This document shows, one piece after another, positions 24,440-34,345 of a stretch of DNA of 62,153 nt. Numbering within the stretch: the stretch's first letter is position 1; each line of letters opens with the position of its first letter. This stretch comes from Hyphomicrobium sp. (GTDB lineage Bacteria > Pseudomonadota > Alphaproteobacteria > Rhizobiales > Hyphomicrobiaceae). Where the stretch lies: positions 1-62,153 of the forward strand of contig PERT01000014.1 of the NCBI GenBank assembly GCA_002928955.1, read 5' to 3'. The notes under the pieces were generated by a model, which saw nothing but the letters and a program-made list of their open reading frames with translations, did no database searches and was not told the DNA's origin. Both the position numbers and the translations under genes were made by a program.

Positions 24440-27400
24440 TCGCGCGGCTCATTCGCTGGTCGGCCGGGAACGTCATGCTGGTCCTGATCGCGACAGTGCT
24501 CGCGGCCGGATCCGGGCTCTACGCGGTGACCAAGGTTCCGCTCGACGCCATTCCCGACCTCTCGGACACGCAGGTCATTGTGTTCACGGAGTTCTCCGGC
24601 CAAGCGCCGCAAGTGGTCGAGGATCAGGTCACCTTCCCGGTCTCGACCGCCATGCTGTCGGTGCCGCGCTCGAAGGTCGTGCGCGGCTTCTCGTTCTTCG
24701 GCGTCTCGTTCGTCTACGTCATCTTCGAGGAAGGGACCGACATCTATTGGGCGCGCTCGCGCGTGCTCGAATACCTCTCCGCCGCTTCGCGGACCTTGCC
24801 GCAGGGCGTGGTGCCGACACTCGGGCCCGACGCGACGGGTGTCGGCTGGGTCTACCAGTACGCGGTGATGGCCGAGAAGCGGAACCTCGCCGAGCTTCGC
24901 ACCACCCAGGACTGGCAGGTGCGCTTCGCCGTCGCCAAGGCCGAGGGCGTGGCCGAGGTCGCGAGCGTCGGCGGCTTCGTCCGGCAGTATTCCGTGGTCG
25001 TCGATCCGCGCCGGCTGCGCGCCTTCGACATCCCGCTGGTCAAGCTGCGCGAGGCGATCCGCTCGTCCAACATGGATGTCGGCGGACGCGTCGTCGAGCT
25101 GGCCGAAGCCGAGTTCATGGTGCGCGGGCGGGGCTATCTCAGAAGCGTCGCCGACATCGAGAACATCGTGCTCAAGGCCGAGTCTGGCACGCCCGTGCTT
25201 ATCAAGGACGTAGCACGCGTCGAGTTGGCACCCGATGAACGCCGCGGCGTCACCGAGCTCAACGGCGAGGGCGAGGTCGTCTCCGGCATCGCCATTCAGC
25301 GCTACGGGCAGAACGCGCTCTCCGTGATCGGCAGCATCAAGTCGCGGCTCAGCGAGATCAAGGGCAGCCTGCCGGACGGCACCACCATCGTACCGGTCTA
25401 CGACCGCTCCGAGCTCATCCATCGTGCGATCGCGACGCTCAAGACCACGCTGATCGAGGAAAGCCTGATCGTCGCGCTGGTCTGCTTCGTGTTCCTCTTG
25501 CACGCGCGCAGCGCGCTCGTCGCCATCCTCACGCTGCCGCTCGGCATTCTCATCGCCTATACGTGCATGTGGGCGCTCGGCATCTCCTCCAACATCATGA
25601 GCCTCGGCGGCGTCGCCATCGCTATCGGTGCCATGATCGACGCGGCGATCGTCATGATCGAGAATGCGCACAAGCATCTGGAGCGGGCGCCCGCAGGCCA
25701 GCCTCGCACAGAGATCCTGATCGAGGCGGCGAGCGAGGTCGGCCCGTCGCTCTTTTTCTCGCTGCTCGTCATCACCGTCTCGTTCCTGCCGATCTTCGCG
25801 CTCGAGGCGCAGGAGGGGCTGCTGTTCAAGCCGCTGGCCTGGACCAAGACCTTTGCGATGGCGGCCGCCGCGCTGTTGTCGGTGACCGTCGTCCCGGCAC
25901 TCATGGTGCTGTTCGTGCGCGGGCGCATCGTCGCCGAGCACAGGAACCCCATCAATCGCGTCCTGATCCGGATCTACCGCCCGATCATCTCCGGCGTGCT
26001 GAGGGCGAAAGGCACGACCATTGCCGTGGCGATGGTCGTGCTCGTGGGCAGCCTGTGGCCGGCGACGAGGCTCGGCTCGGAGTTCATGCCGAACCTCAAC
26101 GAAGGCACGATCATGTACATGCCGACGACGCTGCCCGGCCTCTCGATCACCAAGTCGGCCGAGCTGCTGCAGGTCCAGAACCGCATCATCAAGACCTTTC
26201 CCGAGGTCGCGAGCGTGTTCGGCAAGGCGGGTCGCGCGGCGACCGCGACCGACCCCGCGCCCACAGAGATGTTCGAGACCGTCATCAACCTGAAGCCCGA
26301 ACGCCAATGGCGGGCGGGAATGACGGTCGACACGTTGATCCGGGAGATGGACAAGGCGCTCCAGTTCCCCGGCGTCTCCAATGCCTGGACCATGCCGATC
26401 AAGGCGCGCATCGACATGCTGGCGACCGGCATCCGCACGCCGGTCGGCGTCAAGGTGATCGGGCAGGATCTGAACGTGATCGAGACGCTCGCGCGCGAGA
26501 TCGAGGTTGCGATCAAGACCGTGCCCGGCACGTCGAGCGCCTTCGCCGAACGCATCATCGGCGGCTACTACCTCGACATCGAGCCCGACCGGCACGAGCT
26601 AGCGCGCTACGGCTTGATGATCTCCGACGTGCAGCAGGTGGTTGCCTCCGCGCTCGGCGCCGAGACGGTGACGACCACGGTCGAGGGTCGCGAGCGGTAT
26701 GGCGTGTCGGTGCGCTATCCGCGCGACGTGCGCTCCGATCCCGACGCGATCGCGCGCGAGGTGCTGGTTTCGCTGCCGAACGGCGCCTCGATCCCGCTCG
26801 GACAGGTGGCCAGGGTGAAGCTGGTGCAGGGCCCGGCCTCGATCCGCACCGAGAATGCCCAGCTTGCCGCCTACATCTTCGTCGACGCCCGCGAGCGCGA
26901 CCTCGGCAGCTACGTCGCCGACGCCAAGTCCGCCGTGGCGGCGGCGGTGAAGTTCCCGCCGGGCTACTACGCGGTCTGGAGCGGTCAGTACGAGTACTAC
27001 GAGCGCGCCAAGCAGCGCCTCGCGGTCGTCGTGCCGCTGACGCTGCTGCTGATCCTGCTGCTGCTCTACCTCAACTTCCGCCGCATGACGGAGACGCTGA
27101 TCGTCATGCTGTCGTTGCCTTTCGCACTGGTCGGCGGCCTTTGGCTGATGTGGTGGATGGGGTTCAACCTGTCGGTTGCCGTCGCGGTCGGGTTCATCGC
27201 ACTCGCTGGCGTCGCGGCCGAGACCGGCGTCATCATGCTGATCTACCTCGATCACGCCTGGGAGGCGCAGATGCGGAAGGCGCTTGCGCAAGGACGTGCC
27301 GTCACTCGCGCCGATCTCCATGCCGCCATCATGGAGGGCGCCGTCGAGCGCGTGCGCCCGAAGATGATGACGGTGATCGCCATCATGGCCGGCCTCGTTC

Positions 27401-27588
27401 CGATCCTGTGGAGCCACGGCACCGGCTCCGAGGTCATGCAGCGCATCGCCGTGCCGATGATCGGCGGCATGGTGTCGTCGACCATCCTCACCCTCGTCGT
27501 CATCCCGGCGATCTATGCGGTGGTGAAGGGTTGGCGGCTGAAGGAGCATGTCGCTCGACCCGCCGGCCTGCTCACGACCGCGGCCTGA
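24436..27588 (+). CDS. cusA: Cu(I)/Ag(I) efflux RND permease
   Basis: The 1050-residue inner-membrane pump exports Cu(I)/Ag(I) using the proton gradient. It has the RND topology with two large periplasmic loops. The three Met that bind and relay the metal in CusA are all present at M562 (MYMPTTLPG), M612 (TEMFETV) and M661 (RIDMLATGI). Their spacing of 50 and 49 residues is that of E. coli M573, M623 and M672. The membrane proton-relay region reads GAMIDAAIVMIENAHKH. It starts at an ATGA overlap with the adaptor. A downstream convergent gene ends 4 bp away. Confidence 0.95.
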   Translation: MIARLIRWSAGNVMLVLIATVLAAGSGLYAVTKVPLDAIPDLSDTQVIVFTEFSGQAPQVVEDQVTFPVSTAMLSVPRSKVVRGFSFFGVSFVYVIFEEGTDIYWARSRVLEYLSAASRTLPQGVVPTLGPDATGVGWVYQYAVMAEKRNLAELRTTQDWQVRFAVAKAEGVAEVASVGGFVRQYSVVVDPRRLRAFDIPLVKLREAIRSSNMDVGGRVVELAEAEFMVRGRGYLRSVADIENIVLKAESGTPVLIKDVARVELAPDERRGVTELNGEGEVVSGIAIQRYGQNALSVIGSIKSRLSEIKGSLPDGTTIVPVYDRSELIHRAIATLKTTLIEESLIVALVCFVFLLHARSALVAILTLPLGILIAYTCMWALGISSNIMSLGGVAIAIGAMIDAAIVMIENAHKHLERAPAGQPRTEILIEAASEVGPSLFFSLLVITVSFLPIFALEAQEGLLFKPLAWTKTFAMAAAALLSVTVVPALMVLFVRGRIVAEHRNPINRVLIRIYRPIISGVLRAKGTTIAVAMVVLVGSLWPATRLGSEFMPNLNEGTIMYMPTTLPGLSITKSAELLQVQNRIIKTFPEVASVFGKAGRAATATDPAPTEMFETVINLKPERQWRAGMTVDTLIREMDKALQFPGVSNAWTMPIKARIDMLATGIRTPVGVKVIGQDLNVIETLAREIEVAIKTVPGTSSAFAERIIGGYYLDIEPDRHELARYGLMISDVQQVVASALGAETVTTTVEGRERYGVSVRYPRDVRSDPDAIAREVLVSLPNGASIPLGQVARVKLVQGPASIRTENAQLAAYIFVDARERDLGSYVADAKSAVAAAVKFPPGYYAVWSGQYEYYERAKQRLAVVVPLTLLLILLLLYLNFRRMTETLIVMLSLPFALVGGLWLMWWMGFNLSVAVAVGFIALAGVAAETGVIMLIYLDHAWEAQMRKALAQGRAVTRADLHAAIMEGAVERVRPKMMTVIAIMAGLVPILWSHGTGSEVMQRIAVPMIGGMVSSTILTLVVIPAIYAVVKGWRLKEHVARPAGLLTTAA

Positions 27589-27591
27589 CGC

Positions 27592-27816
27592 TCAAGGCGT
27601 GCAGCAGCCTTGGTCGCGCCCTGCCCGCTCGTCCTGGATCGGCGGACAGGGCACATCGCCGTACGAGCAATAGACGCAGCAATCGCCCGTCTTCGGCTTG
27701 AGCGTAACGCCGCATTGGTCACAGACGTGAATGTACTGGCACGCATCGGTCGGCATCGTGTGCGTCGAGCGATGCCCGCACTTTGGACAGGTGAGGGTCG
27801 ACGGCATCTCGATCAT
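27592..27816 (-). CDS. GDCCVxC-family small zinc-ribbon-like protein
   Basis: The 74-residue protein has two CxxC pairs of zinc-ribbon type (CPKCGH and CDQCG). The family hallmark GDCCVYCSYGDVPCPPIQ follows, then a terminal CC. Some family members carry selenocysteine in this motif; here all positions are Cys codons. The family travels with mercury and other metal-resistance genes, and its function is unknown. The ATG at 27816 is one choice; one four codons later is also possible. It lies downstream of the Spy-like gene and could share its transcript. Confidence 0.8.
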   Translation of the reverse strand: MIEMPSTLTCPKCGHRSTHTMPTDACQYIHVCDQCGVTLKPKTGDCCVYCSYGDVPCPPIQDERAGRDQGCCTP

Positions 27817-27890
27817 CGGCAGGGACTCCCAGATCAGTGAGGCAAGCGGCTCGGCGCACAGATCGTCGCGCCGAGCAGGCGAAAGGCACT

Positions 27891-28490
27891 CTACATCATG
27901 CAGCCCATCCCCGTGAGAAGCTGATCGGCCTTCTTCTGCTGGCCCGCAGTGAGACCGGCGTACAACGCCGAAAGGGCCGGCCTGATCTCCTTCAGCGCCT
28001 GCGTGCGCTTCTCCATCATGGCAATGCGTGTGTCGATCCGCTCGACCGGCGATTTCGCGTCCATCATCGACGTCATCGACTTCTGCATGTCTTGCATGCC
28101 CTGCAGGTTCTTTCTGATCTGCGCGGCATAGGCTTCCCAGGCCGGATTCTGGGCATCGGTTATGGCAAGCTCCGCCTTCAGGAAGGCGATCCGGCCCTCG
28201 GCGTGGCTCGAGCTCCCGCCCATCATCGGACAGTTGGCCATCATGTCCATCATGCCCGGACCCATCATTCCGTGCCCCATCATGCCGCCGCCCATCATCC
28301 GGCCCATCATGCCGGGTCCCGCCATGCCACCGGGCATTGGGGCCTGCGGTTGTCCCTGAGCCGCACCGGGCGCGGCACCGCCCGGGTGATGCGGATCCGG
28401 GGCGGGCTGCGCCATAGCGGACGCGGTGCCGCCGATCAGAAGCCCGGCCATGACGGCCGCCGTCGAAAGTCGTTTGAGGGATGTCAGCAT
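27891..28490 (-). CDS. Met-rich Spy/CpxP-like periplasmic protein
   Basis: The 199-residue protein has a signal peptide (ending near ASAMAQ). A Pro/Gly/Met-rich segment packed with GMMG/GPGMM repeats follows at about residues 50-90. The C-terminal all-helical domain ends SALYAGLTAGQQKKADQLL, the LTxxQ motif of Spy/CpxP chaperones. The Met-rich part is suited to binding Cu(I)/Ag(I). It follows the P-type ATPase and its membrane partner on the same strand, with a 260-bp gap that may contain its own promoter. A role in copper buffering or folding stress is inferred. Confidence 0.82.
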   Translation of the reverse strand: MLTSLKRLSTAAVMAGLLIGGTASAMAQPAPDPHHPGGAAPGAAQGQPQAPMPGGMAGPGMMGRMMGGGMMGHGMMGPGMMDMMANCPMMGGSSSHAEGRIAFLKAELAITDAQNPAWEAYAAQIRKNLQGMQDMQKSMTSMMDAKSPVERIDTRIAMMEKRTQALKEIRPALSALYAGLTAGQQKKADQLLTGMGCMM

Positions 28491-28750
28491 CTTGCTCTCC
28501 TTCTGGTTATTGTCTCGGTGACCGACGAGCGGCGCTCGTTGATAGGCTCAGCCCGGAGTTCCGATGGCAAAATCGGGCGTAACCGCCACGCAGATTGCCG
28601 GAGTACCTGTTTCCGACCCGCCAGACAGCTTGATCCAGTTCAGTCGCGGCCGAGATCAGCGAACCGGGGCATGAGAACTCTAGCTGTGCGCCGGTAACTC
28701 TGCGTGTCGCGTTCGTTTCAAAATGTGAGCAACAGTCGATGCAGCGCCGA
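28491..28750. other. Intergenic upstream of Spy-like gene
   Basis: No gene is supported in these 260 bases. The single minus-strand frame of 87 codons that covers it has random composition. It probably contains the promoter of the Spy-like gene; GGAGAG directly before 28490 is the ribosome-binding site. Confidence 0.35.
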
Positions 28751-29233
28751 TCACGTGATCGCGACGTCACGCTCAGTCCAAGGTCGTCGACCGGTCGCGA
28801 TCCAAAGAACCAATGTCGGAACGATGATCCATTGGAGCAGCGGCGCCAATCCCGTTCCCAGTGGCGGCAATGTCGGCATGAGGTCGGAGTAGCTCCAACT
28901 GCCTCGAACGCTGACGTTCAGCCACTCGCTGTAGATCGTGTAGCCGACGCCGAGCAGCAGCGTTGCCAGCCACACCGGCCTGCCGTCCGCAGCGGGCCAT
29001 TTCGGCCGACCGAGAACGGAAAGGACCGCCAAGAGGGACAGCCCGGCGATCATCACATCGCCGGTAGTGCAATGGACGACGGCGAACGACTGCTCACGAG
29101 GCGTTCCGGTGGTCCACAGCGTGTAGAGCGGCAGCTGCAGCACCTCCCATACAAGGTGCGCCATGAATGACGCACCGAGATACCAGCGCAGCGCCCGAGG
29201 CCAGTCGGAACGGCTCGCGGACTCCTCGCTCAA
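28751..29233 (-). CDS. Small polytopic membrane protein beside copper ATPase
   Basis: The 160-residue protein has about four membrane helices (YLGASFMAHLVWEVLQLPLY, DVMIAGLSLLAVLSVLG, then two more). A conserved-looking stretch YTIYSEWLNVSVRGSWSYSDLMPTLP lies before the last helix. Related uncharacterised proteins occur beside metal-resistance genes in proteobacteria, but I know no function. It begins 3 bp after the ATPase stop, so it is translated from the same messenger. No metal-binding motif beyond a few Met, His and Cys is visible. Confidence 0.7.
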   Translation of the reverse strand: MSEESASRSDWPRALRWYLGASFMAHLVWEVLQLPLYTLWTTGTPREQSFAVVHCTTGDVMIAGLSLLAVLSVLGRPKWPAADGRPVWLATLLLGVGYTIYSEWLNVSVRGSWSYSDLMPTLPPLGTGLAPLLQWIIVPTLVLWIATGRRPWTERDVAIT

Positions 29234-29236
29234 AGT

Positions 29237-31606
29237 TCACAGCCTCACGTAGTTGAGCCGCAGCGCATTGCCGATGACACTGACGGACGACAGCGCCATC
29301 GCGGCGGCGGCGATGATCGGCGAGAGCAGTATCCCGAGGAAGGGGTAAAGGACGCCGGCCGCGATCGGAACGCCCGCCGCATTGTAGATGAACGCGAAGA
29401 ACAGGTTCTGGCGGATGTTCGACATCGTCGCTGCAGAGAGGTGGCGTGCGCGTACGATGCCGTTGAGATCGCCCTTGAGCAACGTCACGCCGGCGCTTTC
29501 CATGGCGACATCCGTGCCGGTTCCCATCGCGATGCCGACATCGGCCGCGGCGAGCGCGGGGGCGTCGTTCACCCCATCACCCGCCATCGCGACCACACGC
29601 CCGTGAGCCTGGAGACGCTGGACGATCTTGCCCTTGTCCTCGGGCAGAACCTCGGCCTCGACCTCGGCAATGCCGAGCTTCCTGGCGACTGCCTCTGCGG
29701 TCGTGCGGTTGTCGCCGGTCAGCATGACCACGCGGATTCCCGCCAATCGAAGGGCGGAGATCGCCGCGGGGGTCGTCGGCTTGATCGGATCCGAGATCGC
29801 GATGACGCCACCCGGTCGGCCATCGAGCGCGACGAAGATCGCGGTCGCGCCGTCCCGGCGCAACGCGTCGGCCGCCGATGCGAGGCCCGCCGTGTCGATG
29901 CCCGCGTCCTGCATGATCCGCTGATTGCCGATGACGATCTTGTGCCCCTCGACGGATCCGACGACGCCTTTGCCGACGGGCGAGTCGAAGCCAGCCGGCT
30001 GTGTAAGCGCGAGACCCCGCTCGTTCGCCGAACGGACAATTGCTGCCGCAAGCGGATGCTCGCTCGACCGCTCCAGACTCGCCGCCAGTCGCAGCAGCTC
30101 GGCTTCGTCGATGCTGGGCATTGTCCTGATCGCGACGACGCTCGGCTTACCCTCGGTCAGCGTGCCGGTCTTGTCGATCACGAGGGTGTCGATCTTCTCC
30201 ATCCGCTCGAGAGATTCCGCGCTCTTGATCAGCACGCCGGACTGCGCTCCGCGTCCGACGCCGACCATGATGGACATAGGTGTTGCGAGACCAAGCGCGC
30301 AGGGACATGCGATGATGAGCACGGAGACCGCCGCAATCAGCCCGAAGGTCAGCCGTGGTTCCGGTCCCCACACAAGCCACGCGGCAAAGGCAACGAGCGC
30401 GACAAGGATGACCAGCGGAACGAACCAGCCAGACACCTGGTCAGCGAGCCGCTGGATGGGGGCACGGCTCCGTTGCGCCTGGGCGACCATCTGGACGATC
30501 TGAGCCAGAACGGTGTCGCGGCCCACCTTGTCGGCACGCATGATGAAGCTGCCGGATTCGTTGATCGTGCCGCCAACCACCATGTCGCCGACGGACTTCG
30601 TCACCGGCATGGACTCACCGGTGACCATTGATTCGTCGATGGCACTGCGGCCGTCGATGATTTCGCCGTCCACGGGCACGCGCTCTCCGGGTCGGACTCT
30701 CAGGCGATCACCTGCCGCCACCAGCTCGAGGCTCACGTCCTCGTCGGACCCGTCGGGATTGATACGCCGCGCCATTTTGGGCGAGAGATCGAGCAGGGCG
30801 CGGATCGCACCGCTGGTTTGCTCCCGCGCTCTCAGCTCCAGGACCTGGCCGAGCAGGACAAGTACGGTGATGACGGCGGCTGCCTCGAAATAGATCGCGA
30901 CCGACCCGTCAGAGGCGCGCATGGCCGCCGGAAAAAGACCAGGCCAGATCGTGCCAACAACGCTATAGACCCACGCCACGCCCGTGCCCATGGCGATCAG
31001 CGTGAACATGTTGAGGTTCCGCGTCCGGACCGAGGTCCAGCCACGCTCGAAGAAAGGCCAACCTGCCCACAGCACGACCGGCGTCGCGAGAACGAGCTGA
31101 ACCCAGTTGGACGTCTGCTGCCCGAGCCATTGATGCAGCCCCGTCATGTGCCCGCCCATCTCGAGGGCGATCACGGGGACCGAGAGCGCGAGACCGATCC
31201 AGAACCGCCGCGTCATGTCGACGAGCTCCGGATTGGGTACGCTGTCTGCCGAGACGACATCGGGCTCGAGCGCCATGCCGCAGATGGGACATGAGCCGGG
31301 GCCTTGTTGCCGGACTTCGGGGTGCATCGGGCACGTGTAGATCGTGCCGTCCGGAATGGGCGCCGGTGGCTTCGTCTCGGGCTTCAGATATCGGGCCGGC
31401 TCAGCGATGAACTTCTCGCGACACGCGGCCGAGCAGAAATAATAGGGCAGGCCGTCGTGTGTATGCCGGTGCTTTGCCGTATGAGGGTCTACGGCCATAC
31501 CGCAGACCGGGTCGGTCACTGTCCGACCGGCAGCGTCGGTACGGCCATTTGAATGGTCGCGGTGCGGACTTGCTGGCCGGTGCGAGTGCTCATCATTCAC
31601 GGTCAT
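29237..31606 (-). CDS. copA: Cu(+)-exporting P-type ATPase with YHS and metal-binding N-terminus
   Basis: The 789-residue pump begins with a His-rich stretch. A YHS domain follows ([24 protein letters not shown]), then a heavy-metal-binding motif (YTCPMHPEV, then [11 protein letters not shown]). There is no classical HMA CxxC domain. The P1B core has TGES, the CPC metal site ([13 protein letters not shown]), DKTGTLTEG and [10 protein letters not shown]. The last helices carry [11 protein letters not shown] and [12 protein letters not shown], which mark the Cu(I)-type P1B-1 group. I start at ATG 31606 after AAAGGTG; the longer frame to 31828 is implausible. It is divergent from the two-component genes. 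Confidence 0.93.
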   Translation of the reverse strand: MTVNDEHSHRPASPHRDHSNGRTDAAGRTVTDPVCGMAVDPHTAKHRHTHDGLPYYFCSAACREKFIAEPARYLKPETKPPAPIPDGTIYTCPMHPEVRQQGPGSCPICGMALEPDVVSADSVPNPELVDMTRRFWIGLALSVPVIALEMGGHMTGLHQWLGQQTSNWVQLVLATPVVLWAGWPFFERGWTSVRTRNLNMFTLIAMGTGVAWVYSVVGTIWPGLFPAAMRASDGSVAIYFEAAAVITVLVLLGQVLELRAREQTSGAIRALLDLSPKMARRINPDGSDEDVSLELVAAGDRLRVRPGERVPVDGEIIDGRSAIDESMVTGESMPVTKSVGDMVVGGTINESGSFIMRADKVGRDTVLAQIVQMVAQAQRSRAPIQRLADQVSGWFVPLVILVALVAFAAWLVWGPEPRLTFGLIAAVSVLIIACPCALGLATPMSIMVGVGRGAQSGVLIKSAESLERMEKIDTLVIDKTGTLTEGKPSVVAIRTMPSIDEAELLRLAASLERSSEHPLAAAIVRSANERGLALTQPAGFDSPVGKGVVGSVEGHKIVIGNQRIMQDAGIDTAGLASAADALRRDGATAIFVALDGRPGGVIAISDPIKPTTPAAISALRLAGIRVVMLTGDNRTTAEAVARKLGIAEVEAEVLPEDKGKIVQRLQAHGRVVAMAGDGVNDAPALAAADVGIAMGTGTDVAMESAGVTLLKGDLNGIVRARHLSAATMSNIRQNLFFAFIYNAAGVPIAAGVLYPFLGILLSPIIAAAAMALSSVSVIGNALRLNYVRL

Positions 31607-31788
31607 CCTGGCACCTTTGCCTGAGCGATGTTGCAAGTGGATCGTAGGTCTTCCGCGATGCAGAACATGAGTGGCGGTGCGGATCGCGACAAGCCGGAAC
31701 CACGAAGTGAAACACTTTGAAACAGAGCCGATACCGGGCGATACGAAAGCTGCGCTAAGCTTTCCCCTCCCACAGCCGACGGCGAGCC
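31607..31788. promoter_or_regulatory. Divergent promoter region with 10-bp direct repeat
   Basis: TGAAACA occurs at 31708-31714 and again at 31718-31724, exactly one helical turn apart, between the copper ATPase and the response-regulator gene. Direct repeats with this period are the usual binding sites of OmpR/PhoB-type regulators such as the one encoded from 31789. A related pair lies before the adaptor gene at 34346. Confidence 0.55.
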
Positions 31789-32544
31789 ATGACCACCAAA
31801 GACCCGGAACCCAGCTCACAGCCCGCAACCAGCGATGGGCATATCCTGATCGTCGATGACGATCCGCAGATCCGTCAGCTCGCCGGAAAGTTCCTGCGTG
31901 AGCACGGCCATCGCGTAACCATGGCCCGCGACGGCCGCGAGATGCGTCAGGTCCTGGAGACCGTGGCCATTGACCTCGTCCTGCTGGACATCATGCTCCC
32001 TGGCGGCAACGGTCTCGAGCTTTGCAAGGAAATCCGCACCCGCTCCTCGCTGCCGGTCATCATGCTGACGGCGAGAGGCTCAGAGACCGACCGGATCGTC
32101 GGTCTCGAGATCGGGGCCGACGACTACGTTTCGAAGCCCTTCAATCCGCGCGAGCTGTTGGCGCGAATCAACTCGGTCCTCCGGCGCACGCGCAACCATC
32201 ACGGCGCGACCCACGAAAGTGGCGGCCATCTGCTGCGGTTCGACGGGTGGTCGCTCGACACGCGGCGCCGGGAGCTGAACGATCCGGGCGGCGTGATCAT
32301 CGACCTCTCGACCGGGGAGTATGACCTGCTGCTCACCTTTCTCGAGCAGCCGCAGCGCGTCCTCACCCGCGATCAATTGATGGATAGCGCAAAACACCGG
32401 ATGGCCACCGGCTTCGATCGGGCCATCGACATCCAGGTGAGCCGGCTCCGCAAGAAGCTCGGCTCCGACGACGACGGGCAAGCGATGATCAAGACCATTC
32501 GCGGATCGGGATACATGTTCGTGCCGGCGGTGACCCGCACATGA
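31789..32544 (+). CDS. OmpR-family response regulator of metal region
   Basis: The 251-residue protein has a receiver domain ([14 protein letters not shown], phosphoacceptor Asp in [14 protein letters not shown], and Lys in SKPFNPREL). A winged-helix DNA-binding domain follows from about residue 150 ([17 protein letters not shown], then [12 protein letters not shown] and [10 protein letters not shown]). Phosphorylated by the kinase encoded next, it should bind direct repeats and activate transcription. It overlaps the kinase gene by 4 bases and is divergent from the copper ATPase. Copper control is inferred from neighbours, not from the protein. Confidence 0.92.
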   Translation: MTTKDPEPSSQPATSDGHILIVDDDPQIRQLAGKFLREHGHRVTMARDGREMRQVLETVAIDLVLLDIMLPGGNGLELCKEIRTRSSLPVIMLTARGSETDRIVGLEIGADDYVSKPFNPRELLARINSVLRRTRNHHGATHESGGHLLRFDGWSLDTRRRELNDPGGVIIDLSTGEYDLLLTFLEQPQRVLTRDQLMDSAKHRMATGFDRAIDIQVSRLRKKLGSDDDGQAMIKTIRGSGYMFVPAVTRT

Positions 32545-33848
32545 TACGCGCAGTCGACACCATTGCTGCCCGGGCGATCCTGGTCTCGTTGCTCGGAATC
32601 ACGCTCGTGCATGTGCTGAGCCTCTGGACCTACCAGCGTGCGCTCGATCAGGAGTTGTCGCGCGCGCACGATGCGAGCCTTGCCGAGCGGCTCCTCTCCA
32701 TCAAGCGCAGTGTCGCCGCCGCGCCGCCCGGCCAGCGCGAGACATTGGCGCATGACCTGTCCGGCGGCCCGATCGAGGCGCATTGGAACCTGAGCAAGGG
32801 TGCGGTCGCCGGTGGCCCCGGCGTCGATGTCTGGACCGGCCTCAGCGAGCAGATCAAGAGGCTCGCAGAGGATACGAAGAGCGGCGATGTCGTGATCGGA
32901 ACCAGCCCCGACCCCCACGTTGCTCTTGTCTCCCTTCGATTGCCTGACGACAGCTGGCTCAATGTCAGCCTGTTCGCAACCAGTCGCGCGCCGGCCTCCG
33001 GTCACGGCACTCTCCTCTCCACGAGTCTCATGGCGCTCGGTGTCGTGCTCATGTCACTCCTCATGGCGCGTTGGTTGACGAGGCCGATACGGGAGATCGC
33101 CGACGCCGTCACCCTTCTCTCGCCGGAGGATGTCGCGACGTCCGTCCCCGAGGCCGGGCCGCTGGAGGCGCGGCATCTTGCGCGGGCGTTCAACGACATG
33201 AGCCGGCGCATTTCCGAACTCATCACGCGCCGGACGCAGGCGCTGGCAGCCGTTTCTCATGACCTGAGAACGCCGCTGACGCGGCTCCGGCTCCGATTGG
33301 ATGACGTGCCCGATCCCGCCCTGCAGCGGTCCATGGCGAGCGATATCGACGAGATGGAGCAGATGGTCGAGGCAACATTGTCGTACCTCAAGGGCGATGA
33401 GCCGGAGGAACCTGTACGCGCCATCGACCTCGTGGCGCTGTTGGAAACCATCGTCAACGACGCCCGTGACATGGGGCGTGACGCTCAACTCGATGGACCC
33501 GCTCATCTGGTGGTCAACACGCGGCGGCTCGGCATCAAGCGCGCATTCTCCAATCTGATCTCGAATGCCTTGCGCTATGGCACGCGAGTCCGGGTCGGCG
33601 TCCAGCGCCGTCAAGCGGAGGTCGTGGTAACGATCGACGATAACGGCCCAGGCATCCCGGTGGAGAAGCTCGATGCGGTCCTCGAGCCCTTCGTGCGACT
33701 TGAGGAGTCGCGCAGTGCGGCGACCGGCGGCGTCGGCCTGGGCCTCACCATTGCGAAGAACAATGTCGAGGCCAATGGGGGCCGACTGAAGCTTGTGAAT
33801 CGCCTCGAAGGTGGCCTGACTGCTACGGTCGTGCTGCCGGGCACCTGA
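32541..33848 (+). CDS. Membrane sensor histidine kinase
   Basis: The 435-residue kinase has two membrane helices (about residues 10-28 and 160-180) that enclose a periplasmic sensor of about 130 residues without obvious Cys/Met/His clusters. A HAMP segment follows (ARWLTRPIREIADAV), then the H-box AAVSHDLRTPLTRLRLR with the phosphorylated His, and the ATPase domain (NLISNALRYG, DDNGPGIP, GGVGLGLTIAKN). It pairs with the response regulator whose gene it overlaps. The ligand may be copper or envelope stress from metals, judged by position in the cluster. Confidence 0.92.
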   Translation: MIRAVDTIAARAILVSLLGITLVHVLSLWTYQRALDQELSRAHDASLAERLLSIKRSVAAAPPGQRETLAHDLSGGPIEAHWNLSKGAVAGGPGVDVWTGLSEQIKRLAEDTKSGDVVIGTSPDPHVALVSLRLPDDSWLNVSLFATSRAPASGHGTLLSTSLMALGVVLMSLLMARWLTRPIREIADAVTLLSPEDVATSVPEAGPLEARHLARAFNDMSRRISELITRRTQALAAVSHDLRTPLTRLRLRLDDVPDPALQRSMASDIDEMEQMVEATLSYLKGDEPEEPVRAIDLVALLETIVNDARDMGRDAQLDGPAHLVVNTRRLGIKRAFSNLISNALRYGTRVRVGVQRRQAEVVVTIDDNGPGIPVEKLDAVLEPFVRLEESRSAATGGVGLGLTIAKNNVEANGGRLKLVNRLEGGLTATVVLPGT

Positions 33849-33929
33849 CCTGCCTACCAGAAGGTCGACAGCATCGGGGTGTCCCGATGCTGCCGATCGG
33901 TGCGATGCGAAATGCACACCGCGTTGTCC

Positions 33930-34058
33930 TCAGCCGCCGCTCTTCTGCTGATCCTCGAAGAAGCAGTCGGACCACCTCTTGCAGTGGTCGGCCTGCGCTG
34001 CCGTGGCGACGCCGGTGAGCGACAGGATCAGGAACGTGCCGACGAGAATGCGTCTCAT
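33930..34058 (-). CDS. 42-residue secreted small protein
   Basis: This short gene reads RRILVGTFLILSLTGVATA and then AQADHCKRWSDCFFEDQ, ending QKSGG. It is a clear signal peptide followed by a mature peptide of about 20 residues with two Cys seven residues apart. GGAGG lies 6 bases before the ATG at 34058. It converges on the kinase gene and is divergent from the adaptor operon at 34346, sharing the repeat-rich region between them. Function is unknown; a two-Cys periplasmic peptide in a metal cluster suggests metal or redox contact. Confidence 0.6.
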   Translation of the reverse strand: MRRILVGTFLILSLTGVATAAQADHCKRWSDCFFEDQQKSGG

Positions 34059-34345
34059 GATGAGCCTCCAATAGTAGCTTGGTTATTTTTTGCTCGGCCA
34101 TCTGCGAATTGCCCTTCGTTTCAAAAGGGACGGATCAGATGTGAAGCACGGCAAGAATAGCAAACGGCTGTTTCACCGTTATTTCGGCGCGGTTCCAAAT
34201 TGTTTCGTGCGCAGAATTGTCCTGATTGGCGGGTGACTACGCTCGACGACGGCTGGCTGAAACAACTTGTTACAGTCGCGAAACGCGCAGTCACGCGGGG
34301 CAGGCTAGGGTCGCTCGATTGGAGATGTTCTCAGCGAGAGGCCAC
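34059..34345. promoter_or_regulatory. Repeat-bearing control region of second efflux operon
   Basis: On the plus strand TGAAACA at 34258 and TGTTACA at 34268 are 10 bp apart. On the minus strand CGAAACA and TGGAACC (34191-34207) are also 10 bp apart, and a single TGTTTCA lies at 34169. These resemble the TGAAACA repeat at 31708-31724, so the response regulator may act here too. Confidence 0.45.

Noticed and set aside
24097-26595. 832-codon open frame on the minus strand
   Set aside because: It is antisense to the cusB end and cusA and is Arg/Asp/His-rich without domains. It is a shadow produced by high third-position GC.
28201-28340. Repeat array in Met-rich segment
   Set aside because: The repeated CATCAT/GCCC units encode the GMMG repeats of the Spy-like protein. 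They are coding repeats, not a CRISPR or mobile element.
28507-28770. 87-codon minus-strand frame upstream of the Spy-like gene
   Set aside because: Random composition, no signal peptide or motif, and it overlaps the start of the expected promoter region.
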